A stretch of DNA of 64,000 nucleotides from Clostridium merdae (GCF_900176635.1 NZ_FXLN01000004.1:1446231-1510230); one strand, 5' to 3'. Counted from the first letter of the stretch, positions 32,578 through 42,002 are shown. A program made the numbers and translations. The notes: generated from the sequence alone by a model not told the origin.

Positions 32578-33604
32578 GCTCTACCACCTCAAATCCCGCT
32601 GCGCGTATCAACCGGTTATATACTGCCAAGCCCACACCGCTTGGCCGCGGACTGCGGGCATAAACAACCTTTGCACCCAATTCATCGAGTTTGCGAAGTG
32701 CATCAAACAAATGCCGTGCCTGCTGCGAAGCATCCTCCTGCTCGCCGTAGGCAACCGCAGGAACGTTTAGTGCGCCCTGCTCACCATTGTAGCAAAGTGC
32801 AAATACACCCTCTTTGGCATGGCTGTTCACGTAATCGCTATAAGCAGAAAGAGTTCCTTTTACTAACACTACGTTTGCTCGCGGAGAATAATGCTTATAC
32901 TTCATGCCAGGTGAAAGAACTTTTTCTCCGGCAGCAAGCGGATTGAGAACCGCAGGGTCAACTTCAACATCTCCTAACACCTGCGACAGCTGTTCCGGTG
33001 TAATACCACCCGGGCGTAGTAGGCGTGGAACCTCCTGCGCCAAGGTAATTACCGTAGACTCTACCCCAACATCACACGCACCACCATCTAAAATCGCATC
33101 AATTCTGCCATCTAAATCCGCCAGAACGTGCTGGGCTTCCGTTGGGCTTGGGCTGCCGGATAGATTCGCCGAAGGCGCTGCCAGCGGCACACCTGCGGCA
33201 TCAATCACCGCACGGGCAACCGGGTGTGAGGGGAAACGCACTGCAACCGTTGCCTGCCCCGCACTCACCTCATCGGGAATCAACGCAGACTTTGGCAAAA
33301 TGATGGTAAGTGGGCCCGGCCAGAACTGCTTTGCCAGCTCCATTGCGCGCGGCGGTATTTCATTTACCAAGGGAGCCCATTGTTCTATTTTAGATATATG
33401 AACAATCAAGGGATTGTCCATAGGCCGCCCTTTGGCAGCAAAAATAGCGGCAACCGCCCTGCCATTGAGCGCATTTGCCGCAAGGCCGTAAACCGTCTCT
33501 GTGGGTATGGCAACAAGGCCGCCTTCTTTCAGCAGCCTGCCAGCCGTTTTTATCTCTTGTTCCCTGCTCGCCGAAAGGCGCAGAGTTGTTTTTTGCTCAT
33601 CCAT
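32570..33604 (-). CDS. ywlC: Threonylcarbamoyl-AMP synthase, Sua5/YwlC
   Basis: A 344-residue enzyme that makes threonylcarbamoyl-AMP from threonine, bicarbonate and ATP for t6A37 in ANN-decoding tRNAs. The YrdC domain (about 15-205) shows GGLVAIPTETVYGLAANA, KGRPMDNPLIVHI, VAVRFPSHP and the PSANLSGSPSPT motif. A linker with PGMKYKHYSP leads to the C-terminal Sua5 domain. This is the long (Sua5) type. It begins 9 bases after prfA, a widely kept neighbour order. Confidence 0.95.
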   Translation of the reverse strand: MDEQKTTLRLSASREQEIKTAGRLLKEGGLVAIPTETVYGLAANALNGRAVAAIFAAKGRPMDNPLIVHISKIEQWAPLVNEIPPRAMELAKQFWPGPLTIILPKSALIPDEVSAGQATVAVRFPSHPVARAVIDAAGVPLAAPSANLSGSPSPTEAQHVLADLDGRIDAILDGGACDVGVESTVITLAQEVPRLLRPGGITPEQLSQVLGDVEVDPAVLNPLAAGEKVLSPGMKYKHYSPRANVVLVKGTLSAYSDYVNSHAKEGVFALCYNGEQGALNVPAVAYGEQEDASQQARHLFDALRKLDELGAKVVYARSPRPSGVGLAVYNRLIRAAGFEVVELG

Positions 33605-33613
33605 GAATTTGCC

Positions 33614-34699
33614 TTAATACTCCTGACGTTCCATCGTTTCTTCCAGTTGTCTGGCACGGTCCGCTGTGATCAGCGCATCGATTACTTCGTCAATATCTCC
33701 GTTGAGTACTTCTTCCAGCCGGTAAAGCGTAAGGCCGATACGGTGGTCGGTCAGCCGCCCTTGCGGGAAATTATAGGTGCGTATCCGCTCGGAGCGGTCA
33801 CCTGTGCCAACTTGGGATTTTCTTTGCTGTGCTACCTGAGCATCCTGCTCTCTCTGCTTTGCTTCATATAAGCGTGAGCGCAAAACCTTCATTGCTTTGT
33901 CTTTATTTTTAAACTGGCTTCGCTCATCCTGGCATTCCACCACCGTGCCTGTGGGCAAGTGGGTTATGCGGATTGCCGATTCCGTTTTATTAATATGCTG
34001 GCCGCCCGCACCGCTGGCACGGTAGGTATCAATTTGCAAGTCGGTGGGGTTAATATCAATTTCCACATCATCAACCTCCGGCAATACAGCTACTGTTGCG
34101 GTTGAGGTATGAATGCGCCCTTGTGTTTCGGTTTCGGGCACTCGCTGAACGCGGTGAACGCCACTTTCGTATTTCAGGCGCGAATACGCACCGTCACCCG
34201 TGATTTGAAAGCTAATTTCTTTATACCCGCCAAGCTCTGTTTCATTCACATTTAGCAGCTCGGTTTTCCAGCCACGTCTTGTTGCATACATGCTGTACAT
34301 ACGGAAGAGCCGAGCCGAAAATAAAGCTGCCTCTTCTCCGCCTGCACCGCCCCGAATTTCCAGAATGACGTTGCGGTCATCGTTGGGGTCACGCGGCAAA
34401 AGCAGAATTTTCAGCTCGTCTGCCGTTGTTTCAATCTGCTGCTTGGCGTCGTCAAGCTCCTGCTGAATCATCTCTTTCATGTCGCGGTCAATACCAGATT
34501 CCCCGAGCATTTCCGTTGATTCCTGTACGGTTTGAACGGCTTTTAAATACTCGCGGTACTTATCTACAATAGGCTCCAGGTTTTTATATTCCTTCATCAG
34601 CTCGGCATACCCCTTTGCGTCTGCCGCTACGGCGGGGTCGAACATACGCTGATTTAACTCCTCCAGCCGGTTTACAAACACGGTTAGATTTTCAAACAT
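33614..34699 (-). CDS. prfA: Peptide chain release factor 1
   Basis: A 361-residue RF1 that releases peptides at UAA and UAG. The stop-codon-reading motif PET (P-x-T, residues 188-190) marks RF1 rather than RF2, and the catalytic GGQ is at residues 232-234. The N-terminal coiled region is of normal length. ATG 34699 is chosen over the in-frame GTG at 34711, because AAGGTGG sits at the right distance and MFENL is a usual RF1 start. The next gene downstream is sua5. Confidence 0.97.
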   Translation of the reverse strand: MFENLTVFVNRLEELNQRMFDPAVAADAKGYAELMKEYKNLEPIVDKYREYLKAVQTVQESTEMLGESGIDRDMKEMIQQELDDAKQQIETTADELKILLLPRDPNDDRNVILEIRGGAGGEEAALFSARLFRMYSMYATRRGWKTELLNVNETELGGYKEISFQITGDGAYSRLKYESGVHRVQRVPETETQGRIHTSTATVAVLPEVDDVEIDINPTDLQIDTYRASGAGGQHINKTESAIRITHLPTGTVVECQDERSQFKNKDKAMKVLRSRLYEAKQREQDAQVAQQRKSQVGTGDRSERIRTYNFPQGRLTDHRIGLTLYRLEEVLNGDIDEVIDALITADRARQLEETMERQEY

Positions 34700-34767
34700 G
34701 TAAGCTACCACCTTAATTATTGTTTTATTGCCTGTATTCTACAAAACAGCTCGAACTGGTTTGGTAG

Positions 34768-34965
34768 CTACAATGTATCTTGCGTTTCTTCTCTCAAGAT
34801 TTTCTTAATGTTTTTTTCGCATTTCAACCTTGGTACCATTACCTCATGCCCACAGCCCTTGCAGCGAATTTTAAAATCCATACCGGCGCGAAGCACTAAA
34901 AATTCCTTACTGCCACAGGGATGCGGCTTTTTCATTTGCAAAACATCTCCGGGTCTTATGTCCAT
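34768..34965 (-). CDS. DUF951 family small zinc-ribbon protein
   Basis: A 65-residue protein matching the DUF951 pattern: DIRPGDVLQMKKPHPCGS near the start, then CKGCGHEVMVPR. The cysteines (one in HPCGS, two in CKGCG) suggest a small zinc ribbon or RNA-binding fold. Its function is unknown. It is the first gene of a translation-linked operon (prfA follows after 68 bases), suggesting a role near the ribosome (inference). Extended -10 promoter at 35038-35046. Confidence 0.85.
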   Translation of the reverse strand: MDIRPGDVLQMKKPHPCGSKEFLVLRAGMDFKIRCKGCGHEVMVPRLKCEKNIKKILREETQDTL

Positions 34966-35229
34966 TCCGTATCCCTCCCGCTATTTTATCTCTAACACGA
35001 GTAAAACACTACGTTAAATGTACCTTTTTATTCTAATATTATAACATGATAAGCACCATAAAACCATTCTCTTCCTCAAAAAGAGAAAGTACAGATTCTA
35101 CAGCTGCCCCAGCACACGCATCACCATCCTTGCATGCACCGTGTAATTATTTCGGTGTACTTTATTATAACACTATTTGAAAAAAAGTCCCATGATTTTC
35201 CGAAAATACTTGTGTTTGCTGTTCTATGC
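34966..35229. promoter_or_regulatory. Divergent promoter region, DUF951-prfA operon side
   Basis: On the minus strand TGT-TATAAT at 35046-35038 is an extended -10 element about 70 nt before the DUF951 start. No gene or RNA recognised in the rest. Confidence 0.5.
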
Positions 35230-35259
35230 TTGCCTATTGAGTGGCATACGGGCTATAAT
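35230..35259 (+). promoter_or_regulatory. Sigma-A promoter of birA
   Basis: TTGCCT at 35230-35235, 18-nt spacer, TATAAT at 35254-35259. No obvious biotin operator palindrome overlaps it. Confidence 0.65.
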
Positions 35260-35297
35260 GGAAAAAGAAGCGTATGAAAAAGGACGGAGAATGAAAT

Positions 35298-36290
35298 ATG
35301 AAAAAGGAAGAAATTATTCTTCAATACTTAAAAGAAAGCACAGATTACCTTTCCGGCGAGGAACTCAGCCGAAAGCTTGGGATTTCACGCTCTGCCATAT
35401 GGAAAAACATCAACAGCCTGCGGGAAAGCGGCTATGTTATTGAATCGGTAACCAACCGCGGCTACCGCATTGTGAATTCTTCCGATGCACTCACGCCTAC
35501 GGAAATACAGGGTGAACTCAAAACAAATGCGTTTGGCCAAAGGGTAAGCGTGTTTGCAGAAATCGATTCTACTAATGAAGAAGCCAAACGCCAGGCGCAT
35601 AATGGTGAGATACATGGTGCCGTTTTTGTAGCAGAACAGCAAAACGGTGGTAAAGGTCGGTTGGGTCGCCCCTGGAAAAGCCCTCCGAAATCTGGCCTTT
35701 GGTTTTCCATATTGCTAAGACCAGACGCCGCACCCGCGCAGGTTTCGAACTTAACTTTGCTGGCGGGACTTGCCGTAAGCCGCGCCATTCGCACACAAAC
35801 GGAGTGCGATGCCATGATTAAATGGCCGAACGACATTGTCATCGGCAGCAAAAAGGTTTGCGGCATCTTAACCGAAATGACTGCCGAAATAGACCGTGTT
35901 CATTTTGCAGTAGTTGGAATTGGTGTGAACGTAAACGATGAGGAATTCCCCGAAGAGCTCAAGGTAAAAGCAACCTCGCTACGGCTTGAAACGGGGGCAA
36001 CGGTTTCTCGCGTGGCCTTACTGCAAGAAATCCTAAAGGAATTTGAAGCCTTATATGAGGAATACTTTGTACAAGGCAGTAACCAATGGCTGAAGGCCTA
36101 CAAAGAAAGCTGCGTTTCCCTGAACCGTACGGTAGGCGCAACCCGCGGGCTTCAAAAAATTATAGGTACAGCAGTTGACATTACCGAGGGCGGCGAGCTG
36201 GTCGTGCAAAAGCAAGACGGCGAACGCATCGAAATCAACTCCGGTGAGGTTGTCGTGCAGGGCATTTACGGACAAACTCCCGAACTGTAA
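35298..36290 (+). CDS. birA: Bifunctional biotin-protein ligase / biotin operon repressor
   Basis: A 330-residue class II BirA. The N-terminal winged helix (ILQYLKESTDYLSGEELSRKLGISRSAIWKNINSL region, about 5-60) binds DNA; the central ligase domain shows EIDSTNEEAKR, the biotinyl-AMP loop QQNGGKGRLGRPW (GRGRxG type) and KWPNDI, and a C-terminal SH3-like domain follows (about 275-330). It attaches biotin to carboxylase carrier proteins and, when loaded, represses biotin genes. The next gene starts 16 bases later. Confidence 0.95.
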   Translation: MKKEEIILQYLKESTDYLSGEELSRKLGISRSAIWKNINSLRESGYVIESVTNRGYRIVNSSDALTPTEIQGELKTNAFGQRVSVFAEIDSTNEEAKRQAHNGEIHGAVFVAEQQNGGKGRLGRPWKSPPKSGLWFSILLRPDAAPAQVSNLTLLAGLAVSRAIRTQTECDAMIKWPNDIVIGSKKVCGILTEMTAEIDRVHFAVVGIGVNVNDEEFPEELKVKATSLRLETGATVSRVALLQEILKEFEALYEEYFVQGSNQWLKAYKESCVSLNRTVGATRGLQKIIGTAVDITEGGELVVQKQDGERIEINSGEVVVQGIYGQTPEL

Positions 36291-36306
36291 CGGACAGGAG
36301 GCTTCT

Positions 36307-36837
36307 ATGGCAAGCTACGATTATAAAAACAAAGATGAATTGTTAGAAGCCATTGAGCAAAAATATCAGCTATTCATCACCGAGTTTGATGGGATACCAG
36401 AGGAAGACAAAGACCTTTTACTGGAGGGTGTGGATAAAACCCCTGCGCAAATGCTTTCTTACCAAATTGGCTGGCTCCCTCTGGTGGTGAGCTGGGATAA
36501 AACAGAGCTTTCTGGCAAGATACCCGAAATGCCTGCTCCCGGTTACAAATGGAACCGACTGGGCGAGCTTTATGCAGATTTTTACCGCAATTGCGAAGGC
36601 CTTACATTACAGGAACTTCGCGAGCGCTTTGCCAAGGAAAAAGATACATTTTTACGTTGGGTAACAAACCTAACCGAGCAGGAATTATTTGTGCAAGGCG
36701 CACGACGATGGACGGGAGATAAATTAAACTGGCCGTTGGCTCGGTGGATTCACATTAACTCGGCCGCCCCATTCCAAACCTTTCGTGGGAAAATACGCAA
36801 ATGGAAGCGACTTCGTTCGCAGGCAGGCACGAAATGA
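36307..36837 (+). CDS. ClbS/DfsB-like four-helix-bundle protein
   Basis: A 176-residue DinB-like helical protein of the ClbS/DfsB family: MASYDYKNKDELLEAIEQKY start, the central IGWLPLVVSWDK helix and PAPGYKWNRLGELYADFY region, and the C-terminal WPLARWIHINSAAPF(Q)TFRGKIRKW signature. The best known member, ClbS, protects against colibactin; most members have no known substrate, and that role should not be assumed here. GGAGG precedes the ATG. It overlaps the following membrane gene by 4 bases. Confidence 0.85.
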   Translation: MASYDYKNKDELLEAIEQKYQLFITEFDGIPEEDKDLLLEGVDKTPAQMLSYQIGWLPLVVSWDKTELSGKIPEMPAPGYKWNRLGELYADFYRNCEGLTLQELRERFAKEKDTFLRWVTNLTEQELFVQGARRWTGDKLNWPLARWIHINSAAPFQTFRGKIRKWKRLRSQAGTK

Positions 36838-37274
36838 TGCAGAGAAAAAAGACATTTTTAGGTATCCGATTTTTTCAGGTTTCTTACTCACTGTTTCTGT
36901 TTTTGTCCATTACCAGTATTTTTATATCAAAGCAAAGCGATGTTATATGGATCTGGATTTGGCTGTTCTACATGCCCTTTGTTTTCTTTGGCTTTTATTT
37001 CTACGGCTTTGCCATGGGGATTCTAACGCAGTTTCGTTTAAAAAGCACTGTCAAGCAGCTATTTTCTCAGGCGGGAATTTATTTTCTTTTGTCTTTGCTT
37101 CTTACTTTATTGAGTTATTTATGCTTTGCTGAAAGCTTTGACTTTTTACGCGACCCTTTCTACACCTTTTACCCTGCGAACGGTTCTTCTCTTCTTTTTA
37201 TAGTGGGTTCCCTGCTTACAAAATGGATACAGAAGAAGACAAGTTTTAAAGATAAGCAAAAATCCCAACCATAG
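36834..37274 (+). CDS. Small polytopic membrane protein, unknown function
   Basis: 146 residues with four predicted membrane helices: about 12-31, 39-62, 76-97 and 116-136, and a lysine-rich C-terminal tail facing the cytoplasm. ATG 36834 overlaps the stop of the ClbS-like gene (ATGA), so the two are cotranslated. Transport, anchoring or immunity roles are all possible; nothing in the sequence decides. A perfect 18-bp terminator follows. Confidence 0.7.
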   Translation: MMQRKKTFLGIRFFQVSYSLFLFLSITSIFISKQSDVIWIWIWLFYMPFVFFGFYFYGFAMGILTQFRLKSTVKQLFSQAGIYFLLSLLLTLLSYLCFAESFDFLRDPFYTFYPANGSSLLFIVGSLLTKWIQKKTSFKDKQKSQP

Positions 37275-37281
37275 TAGTATA

Positions 37282-37321
37282 GAAAGAAGGAGTTTTCACT
37301 GTTGTGAAAACTCCTTCTTTC
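37282..37321. terminator. Bidirectional terminator
   Basis: Perfect 18-bp stem (37282-37299 with 37304-37321), TGTT loop. It ends the birA operon and the convergent small membrane genes. Confidence 0.92.
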
Positions 37322-37333
37322 ATTGCATGTTCT

Positions 37334-37504
37334 TTACCGCTTGTGAAACTTATAAAGACGAATTGCAAACATGAGCCAGGAAGCAATTAGTAACGTTAAT
37401 AAAAAATAATCAATCACTAGCAAATGGCCTAAATCCATTGTGAAATAACAGAATACAAAAAGAAAAATGTTTTCAACTATAAAAATAATCAATACTTTTT
37501 TCAT
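37334..37504 (-). CDS. Small two-helix membrane protein (56 aa)
   Basis: ATG 37504 follows GAGG by 6 bases. Two membrane helices (about residues 3-24 and 29-48) and a basic end (RLYKFHKR). Its start overlaps the stop of an even smaller membrane peptide gene (ATGA at 37501-37504), suggesting a coupled pair. I do not recognise the family; a holin-like, subunit-like or toxin-like role cannot be told apart. Confidence 0.55.
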   Translation of the reverse strand: MKKVLIIFIVENIFLFVFCYFTMDLGHLLVIDYFLLTLLIASWLMFAIRLYKFHKR

Positions 37505-37584
37505 GTTTGCCTCATCATCCATATCAATTGAGCCATTAAACCGACAAGTATCAACATCTTAATAAAGGATATATTAAAAATCAT
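37501..37584 (-). CDS. Micro-membrane peptide (27 aa)
   Basis: ATG 37584 is preceded by AGGTAGGAG. The peptide MIFNISFIKMLILVGLMAQ continues for a further eight residues and is nearly all one membrane helix. It is too short for normal gene finding, but a strong ribosome site and the 4-base overlap with the next gene support translation. Function unknown. Confidence 0.5.
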   Translation of the reverse strand: MIFNISFIKMLILVGLMAQLIWMMRQT

Positions 37585-37661
37585 ACTCCTACCTCATTCA
37601 AAATCAATTAATAATTTAATATTTAATTATATATATTTACAATTATATTGTAGCATAAAAA

Positions 37662-37691
37662 CAGGAGCTAGCGCAACCGCGCTAGCTCCTG
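37662..37691 (-). terminator. Terminator of the lysC operon
   Basis: Perfect 13-bp stem (37662-37674 with 37679-37691), AACC loop, U run on the minus strand. Confidence 0.92.
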
Positions 37692-37745
37692 CTCTTATAA
37701 TGAAATTTGTTTCCCGCTAAAAAGAGAGAAAAATTTTAAGGAGGC

Positions 37746-38966
37746 TTATTGATCGACGACCTCGGGGAAGAATTTGTTATGGATTGCCGCAACCGCCTTA
37801 TCGGCATCCTTACGCTCAATCAGAACTGAAATCTTAATTTCGCTGGTAGAAATCATTTGAATGTTGATGTTGGACTCAAACAGGGATTCAAACATCATAG
37901 CGGCTACGCCGGGGTGTGTTTCCATACCGGCACCTACAATAGAAACCTTGGCAACGTCTTCATCGTATACCACGCTGGAAGCACCAATCTGCTCTACATA
38001 AGGGGTAAGAACCTCCATGGTAGCTTGCAGGTGGTCTTCCGAAACGGTAAAGCTAATATCCTTAGTGCCGTTGCGACCAATGGATTGCAGAATAATATCG
38101 ACATTAACACCCTTTGCAGAGAGCTTTGAAAACACCTTAAACGCCAAACCGGGGCGATCCGGTACACCAATAATTGCTACACGAGCTACCCCATTATCCT
38201 TTGCGATACCGCTAATCAACATTTTTTCCATTTTGCTTGCCTCCTTCACAATCGTACCCGGTACCCGGTTATAGCTGGACAAAACCTCCAGCTCAATATT
38301 ATATTTTTTTGCCATTTCCACAGAGCGGTTGTTCAGCACCTGCGCGCCGAGAGTAGCCAACTCGAGCATTTCATCGTAGGAAATCACATCAATTTTCTTT
38401 GCATTGGGAATTTTACGGGGGTCGGCAGTGTATACACCCTCAACGTCCGTATAAATTTGGCACAGGTCTGCGTGCAACACAGCAGCAATGGCAACTGCGC
38501 TTGTGTCGGAACCGCCGCGGCCGAGCGTGGTCATGTCGTTGTAGCGGTTCACACCCTGAAAGCCTGTAACAATAACGATGTTCCGCTTATCAATCTCTTT
38601 CTTAAGGCGGTCCGGCACCACGCGCTTAATGCGGGCAGAGCCATAGGCGGTATCGGTTTGAAAACCAGCCTGCCAGCCAAGAAGAGATACCACCGGGAAG
38701 CCCATCTGCTCAATGGTCATCGCGAGAAGCGAAGCAGACATTTGCTCACCGGCTGTTAACAGCATATCCATCTCACGTTTGGACGGGCGAGGATTTACCT
38801 CTTTTGCCTTGGCAATCAAATCATCCGTTGTATCCCCCTGCGCAGAAACCACAACGACTACGTCGTTATTTTGGGAATACGTTTTGGTGATGATGTCGGC
38901 AACGTTGCGCAAACGTTCCGCGTTTGCCACGGAGCTGCCGCCGAATTTCTGAACAATCAAGCTCAT
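37746..38966 (-). CDS. lysC: Aspartate kinase
   Basis: A 406-residue enzyme that phosphorylates aspartate, the first step to lysine, methionine and threonine. The kinase domain starts with KFGGSSVAN, has TAGEQMSASLLA, FQTDTAYGSA and the ATP-binding TLGRGGSDTSA; two ACT domains follow (about 268-335 and 345-406) for feedback control. GGAGG precedes the ATG. It is the last gene of the ACT-hom-thrB-lysC operon, which suggests threonine-side regulation, though which amino acid inhibits it cannot be read. Confidence 0.96.
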   Translation of the reverse strand: MSLIVQKFGGSSVANAERLRNVADIITKTYSQNNDVVVVVSAQGDTTDDLIAKAKEVNPRPSKREMDMLLTAGEQMSASLLAMTIEQMGFPVVSLLGWQAGFQTDTAYGSARIKRVVPDRLKKEIDKRNIVIVTGFQGVNRYNDMTTLGRGGSDTSAVAIAAVLHADLCQIYTDVEGVYTADPRKIPNAKKIDVISYDEMLELATLGAQVLNNRSVEMAKKYNIELEVLSSYNRVPGTIVKEASKMEKMLISGIAKDNGVARVAIIGVPDRPGLAFKVFSKLSAKGVNVDIILQSIGRNGTKDISFTVSEDHLQATMEVLTPYVEQIGASSVVYDEDVAKVSIVGAGMETHPGVAAMMFESLFESNINIQMISTSEIKISVLIERKDADKAVAAIHNKFFPEVVDQ

Positions 38967-39008
38967 AACGTTCTGTCCTCCAATATTAGATAATTATATA
39001 TTGCGAAA

Positions 39009-39920
39009 TCATTCGTTTTTACTGGCTTCTTCAAATACTTTTGCACCATGTGCCTCTGCACTGCGAACTGAAATTTCCCAATCCGCTACTCCCCACTCAG
39101 CCATACGTGCTTTTGCACGTTGTGCAAAGTTCTGTGCCTGCTCGGCCTCCACCATTGCAATAATGGTTGGGCCCGCACCACTCACATAGGTACCAAGTGA
39201 GCCAAGAGTTTCGCACAAATCGAATACTTTATCACAGTGGTCAATGAGCCCCTTTCGGTAGGGCTGGTGAATGCGGTCTTGCACCGCAACACGCAGGTTT
39301 TCCAAATTACCGGAGAAGAGAGAGGCCGTCATCAACGCAGAACGCGATAGATTATAAACCGCATCCTCCCTTGAATATTCCTTCGGTAAAACCGAACGGG
39401 CTTTCTCCGTTTTCAGCTCAAAGGGAGGTACAAACACCGCAAACCGAATTTTATCGGAAACCGGAACGCTAACGCTGTAAACTCTCCCCTGCTCCATCGC
39501 CGAGGTAACTAGGCCGCCTAAAAGCGCCGGCGTGGTATTGTCAGGGTGACCCTCAATTTCAGCGGCAAAATCGATTAATTCCTGCTGATTCAAAGGATTC
39601 CCAAGTAAATGATTGGCACCCAGCAAGCCCGCTACGATACAAGCGGAACTGCTACCAAGGCCGCGCGCCATAGGAATGTTATTTTCTTGTTCGATCCGCA
39701 TGCCTTGCAGGCTATGCCCGCAACGCTCGTATAAGCGTTTTGCCGCCCAATACACTAAATTATGCTCATCTTGGGGTACTTCGGTTGCATCTCTGCTGGA
39801 AATCTGAAGCGTATCGCTTGGCTCCATCCAAACCTGATTGTACAAGCTCAGGGCAATTCCCAGCGCATCGAAACCGGACCCCAAATTTGCGCTGGTCGCC
39901 GGTACTTGTATTCGAATCAT
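39009..39920 (-). CDS. thrB: Homoserine kinase
   Basis: A 303-residue GHMP kinase that phosphorylates homoserine on the way to threonine. The GHMP motif 1 PMARGLGSSSACI (about 89-101) binds ATP; the N-terminal VPATSANLGSGFDALG and the C-terminal GTYVSGAGPTIIA (motif 3) are typical. It lies between hom and lysC. A weak AGGAAACC ribosome site precedes the ATG. Confidence 0.96.
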   Translation of the reverse strand: MIRIQVPATSANLGSGFDALGIALSLYNQVWMEPSDTLQISSRDATEVPQDEHNLVYWAAKRLYERCGHSLQGMRIEQENNIPMARGLGSSSACIVAGLLGANHLLGNPLNQQELIDFAAEIEGHPDNTTPALLGGLVTSAMEQGRVYSVSVPVSDKIRFAVFVPPFELKTEKARSVLPKEYSREDAVYNLSRSALMTASLFSGNLENLRVAVQDRIHQPYRKGLIDHCDKVFDLCETLGSLGTYVSGAGPTIIAMVEAEQAQNFAQRAKARMAEWGVADWEISVRSAEAHGAKVFEEASKNE

Positions 39921-39981
39921 AATGGGGTTTCCTCTTTCTAAAAATAGAGAATCAATATAATAAAACTATAGAATCACAGAA

Positions 39982-41226
39982 TTAAAAATCACCAAGACGC
40001 ATGGTGGAAAGAATCTCGATGCCTTCACCCTTCATCACTTCCAACGAATGCAAGAATTCTTCCTCCACCATTGGCTCTGTTACGAAAGCAAACTCATCTT
40101 TTTCTGCTCCCTTACGCACAAGCTGGCGAACGGCTCCAAATACGCCCTCAGCCTGACCCAATGCAAAAGCAGCATCCTCAAATTTTCCACGCACATAAAA
40201 AGCAACGGTATCCTCACGGTAATCGCGCACATAGTTCGGCACGGCATCTTCCCAATAGAGGTACTTGCGTGCTTTAAAGTGACGCACACAATCAATCACA
40301 TCACCTACTACTGCACTGGCGGTAGGCAGCTTACCGGCTCCCTTGCCATAGAACACAACATCGCCAATGGAGTCGCCGCGCACCTGAATGCCGTTGAACA
40401 CATCATCCACAGTGGCTAGCTGGCTGCTGCGAGGAACAAACATGGGGCAAACGATAATATGAATCTGGTCGTTTTCCAGAATCTTTACACGGCCAATCAG
40501 CTTGATGACACCGCCCCAAACCTCTGCGTACTCCACGTCTGCCAAAGTGACTTTGGTGATTCCCTCTGTGTGAACCTGGTCGGGGTACACATGCTTGCCG
40601 AATGCCAAGGAAGCCAAAATGCAAATTTTGCGGCAGGCATCCATGCCCTCTACGTCTGCGGCGGGGTTGCGCTCTGCATAGCCAAGCTTCTGCGCAAGTG
40701 CCAAAGCATCTTCAAAATCCATTTGGTCACGAATCATTTTTGTCAATATAAAGTTAGTGGTTCCATTGAGGATGCCATCAATCTCAATGACATCGTTCGC
40801 CGCAAGGCACTGGCTCATGGGGCGAATAATCGGGATACCGCCGCCAACGCTTGCTTCAAACAAAAAGTTCAAATTTTGCTTTTGTGCCAGCGCAAGTAAA
40901 TCGGCGCCCTTTGCCGCTACCAGCTCTTTATTGGAGGTAACCACATTCTTACCTGCTAACAGGCAGCTGCGCACAAAATCATATGCCGGGTGCAGGCCAC
41001 CCATAACCTCAACTACCACTTTTACATCCGGATCATTCAAAATATCGTCAAATGATTTTGTAAAACGATCCGCCAGCGGATCCTCAGGGAATTCTTTTAA
41101 ATCCAGAATGTATTTGATTCGTATTTCTTCTTTTGCACGTTTTGCAATATTTTCTGTATGGTTGGTTAGTACCTCTGCCACACCAGAGCCAACTACACCA
41201 TACCCCATAATTGCGATTTCTACCAC
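39982..41226 (-). CDS. hom: Homoserine dehydrogenase
   Basis: A 414-residue enzyme that reduces aspartate semialdehyde to homoserine. Motifs: GYGVVGSGV (NAD(P) site, residues 7-15), TSNKELVAAKG, GILNGTTNFILTKM and the ADVEGMDACRKICILASLAFG catalytic helix region, then a C-terminal ACT domain from about residue 345. GTG 41226 is chosen because it lies 10 bases from AAGGGG; the GTG at 41235 would be only 2 bases away. The gene follows the ACT protein and precedes thrB. Confidence 0.95.
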   Translation of the reverse strand: MVEIAIMGYGVVGSGVAEVLTNHTENIAKRAKEEIRIKYILDLKEFPEDPLADRFTKSFDDILNDPDVKVVVEVMGGLHPAYDFVRSCLLAGKNVVTSNKELVAAKGADLLALAQKQNLNFLFEASVGGGIPIIRPMSQCLAANDVIEIDGILNGTTNFILTKMIRDQMDFEDALALAQKLGYAERNPAADVEGMDACRKICILASLAFGKHVYPDQVHTEGITKVTLADVEYAEVWGGVIKLIGRVKILENDQIHIIVCPMFVPRSSQLATVDDVFNGIQVRGDSIGDVVFYGKGAGKLPTASAVVGDVIDCVRHFKARKYLYWEDAVPNYVRDYREDTVAFYVRGKFEDAAFALGQAEGVFGAVRQLVRKGAEKDEFAFVTEPMVEEEFLHSLEVMKGEGIEILSTMRLGDF

Positions 41227-41349
41227 TTTATCCACACCCCTTATCTAATTTTCCCTGTAAGTTGTTCCTCCATCCTACATAGCAGGGAAAGAACCTTTTT
41301 AAAAAGCCACTTGAAAGCCACAGGATTCATTTCAATAGCATAATTCGAT

Positions 41350-41790
41350 TTATTGGTCTGTAATGTTGTCGATACTGCACACGCCCTCCACATTGCGAAG
41401 CAGCGCAAGCAATTCGTCTATGGTCCCAAGCATATTGTTAATGCGGGCTGAGATGGAAACCATTGCTTTCCCACCAACCGGAATGTTCTGATTAATGGTT
41501 AAAATATTGGCTCCCGCTCCGTAAAACTCAGACACCAGCGACATTAAAACACCGGGGCGGTCAAACAGCACCGCTTGAATAGTTAAAATACGGTTGGTCG
41601 CCTCTGGCTGATACGGGTACACGGAGTCTTTGTATTTGTAAAATACACTGCGTGAGATTCCTGCCATCCGTGCCGCTTCAGACGTGCTGGCGGCTTCAGA
41701 GTTCATAATATACTGCTTGGCTTCCACAACCTTGGAATACACCTTTGGCAGAACCTTTTTATCCACCAGAAAAAAAGTTGACTCTTTCAT
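41350..41790 (-). CDS. ACT-domain protein, UPF0735/PheB-like
   Basis: 146 residues: an N-terminal helix-turn-helix-like part (SEAARMAGISRSVFYKYKDSVYPY, about 37-60) and a C-terminal ACT domain (ILTIQAVLFDRPGVLMSLV to the end). This matches the UPF0735/PheB family, often found next to hom-thrB in clostridia. ACT domains bind amino acids, so it may be the sensor or regulator for this operon (inference). First gene of the operon, with promoter at 41830-41858. Its ribosome site is weak. Confidence 0.85.
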   Translation of the reverse strand: MKESTFFLVDKKVLPKVYSKVVEAKQYIMNSEAASTSEAARMAGISRSVFYKYKDSVYPYQPEATNRILTIQAVLFDRPGVLMSLVSEFYGAGANILTINQNIPVGGKAMVSISARINNMLGTIDELLALLRNVEGVCSIDNITDQ

Positions 41791-41829
41791 TGTCCACCAC
41801 CCACGAACTATTGTATTGTAATAAAATAC

Positions 41830-41858
41830 AGTTTATCATTTTCCGACGTACATTTCAA
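41830..41858 (-). promoter_or_regulatory. Promoter of the ACT-hom-thrB-lysC operon
   Basis: Minus strand: TTGAAA (41858-41853), 17-nt spacer, TAAACT (41835-41830). No T-box or leader peptide seen between it and the first gene. Confidence 0.55.
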
Positions 41859-41937
41859 TAGGAAAAAGTGTAAAAATCTGAATCTTACTTTTAAAAAAGC
41901 AGTACGCTTTGACGAAGCAATGCAAAGGAATGGAAAA

Positions 41938-41970
41938 AAAGCGCCTGAAAAATCTCTTTTCAGGCGCTTT
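41938..41970 (-). terminator. Terminator of the class A PBP gene
   Basis: AAAGCGCCTGAAAA (41938-41951) pairs with TTTTCAGGCGCTTT (41957-41970); 5-nt loop; U run on the minus strand. Confidence 0.85.
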
Positions 41971-42002
41971 TAGCGATTACGTTGTTATTCTGCGGAGCTC
42001 TT

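Noticed and set aside
36307..36837. Colibactin self-protection by the ClbS-like gene
   Set aside because: The family is broad and no colibactin genes are present; the specific role is not supported.
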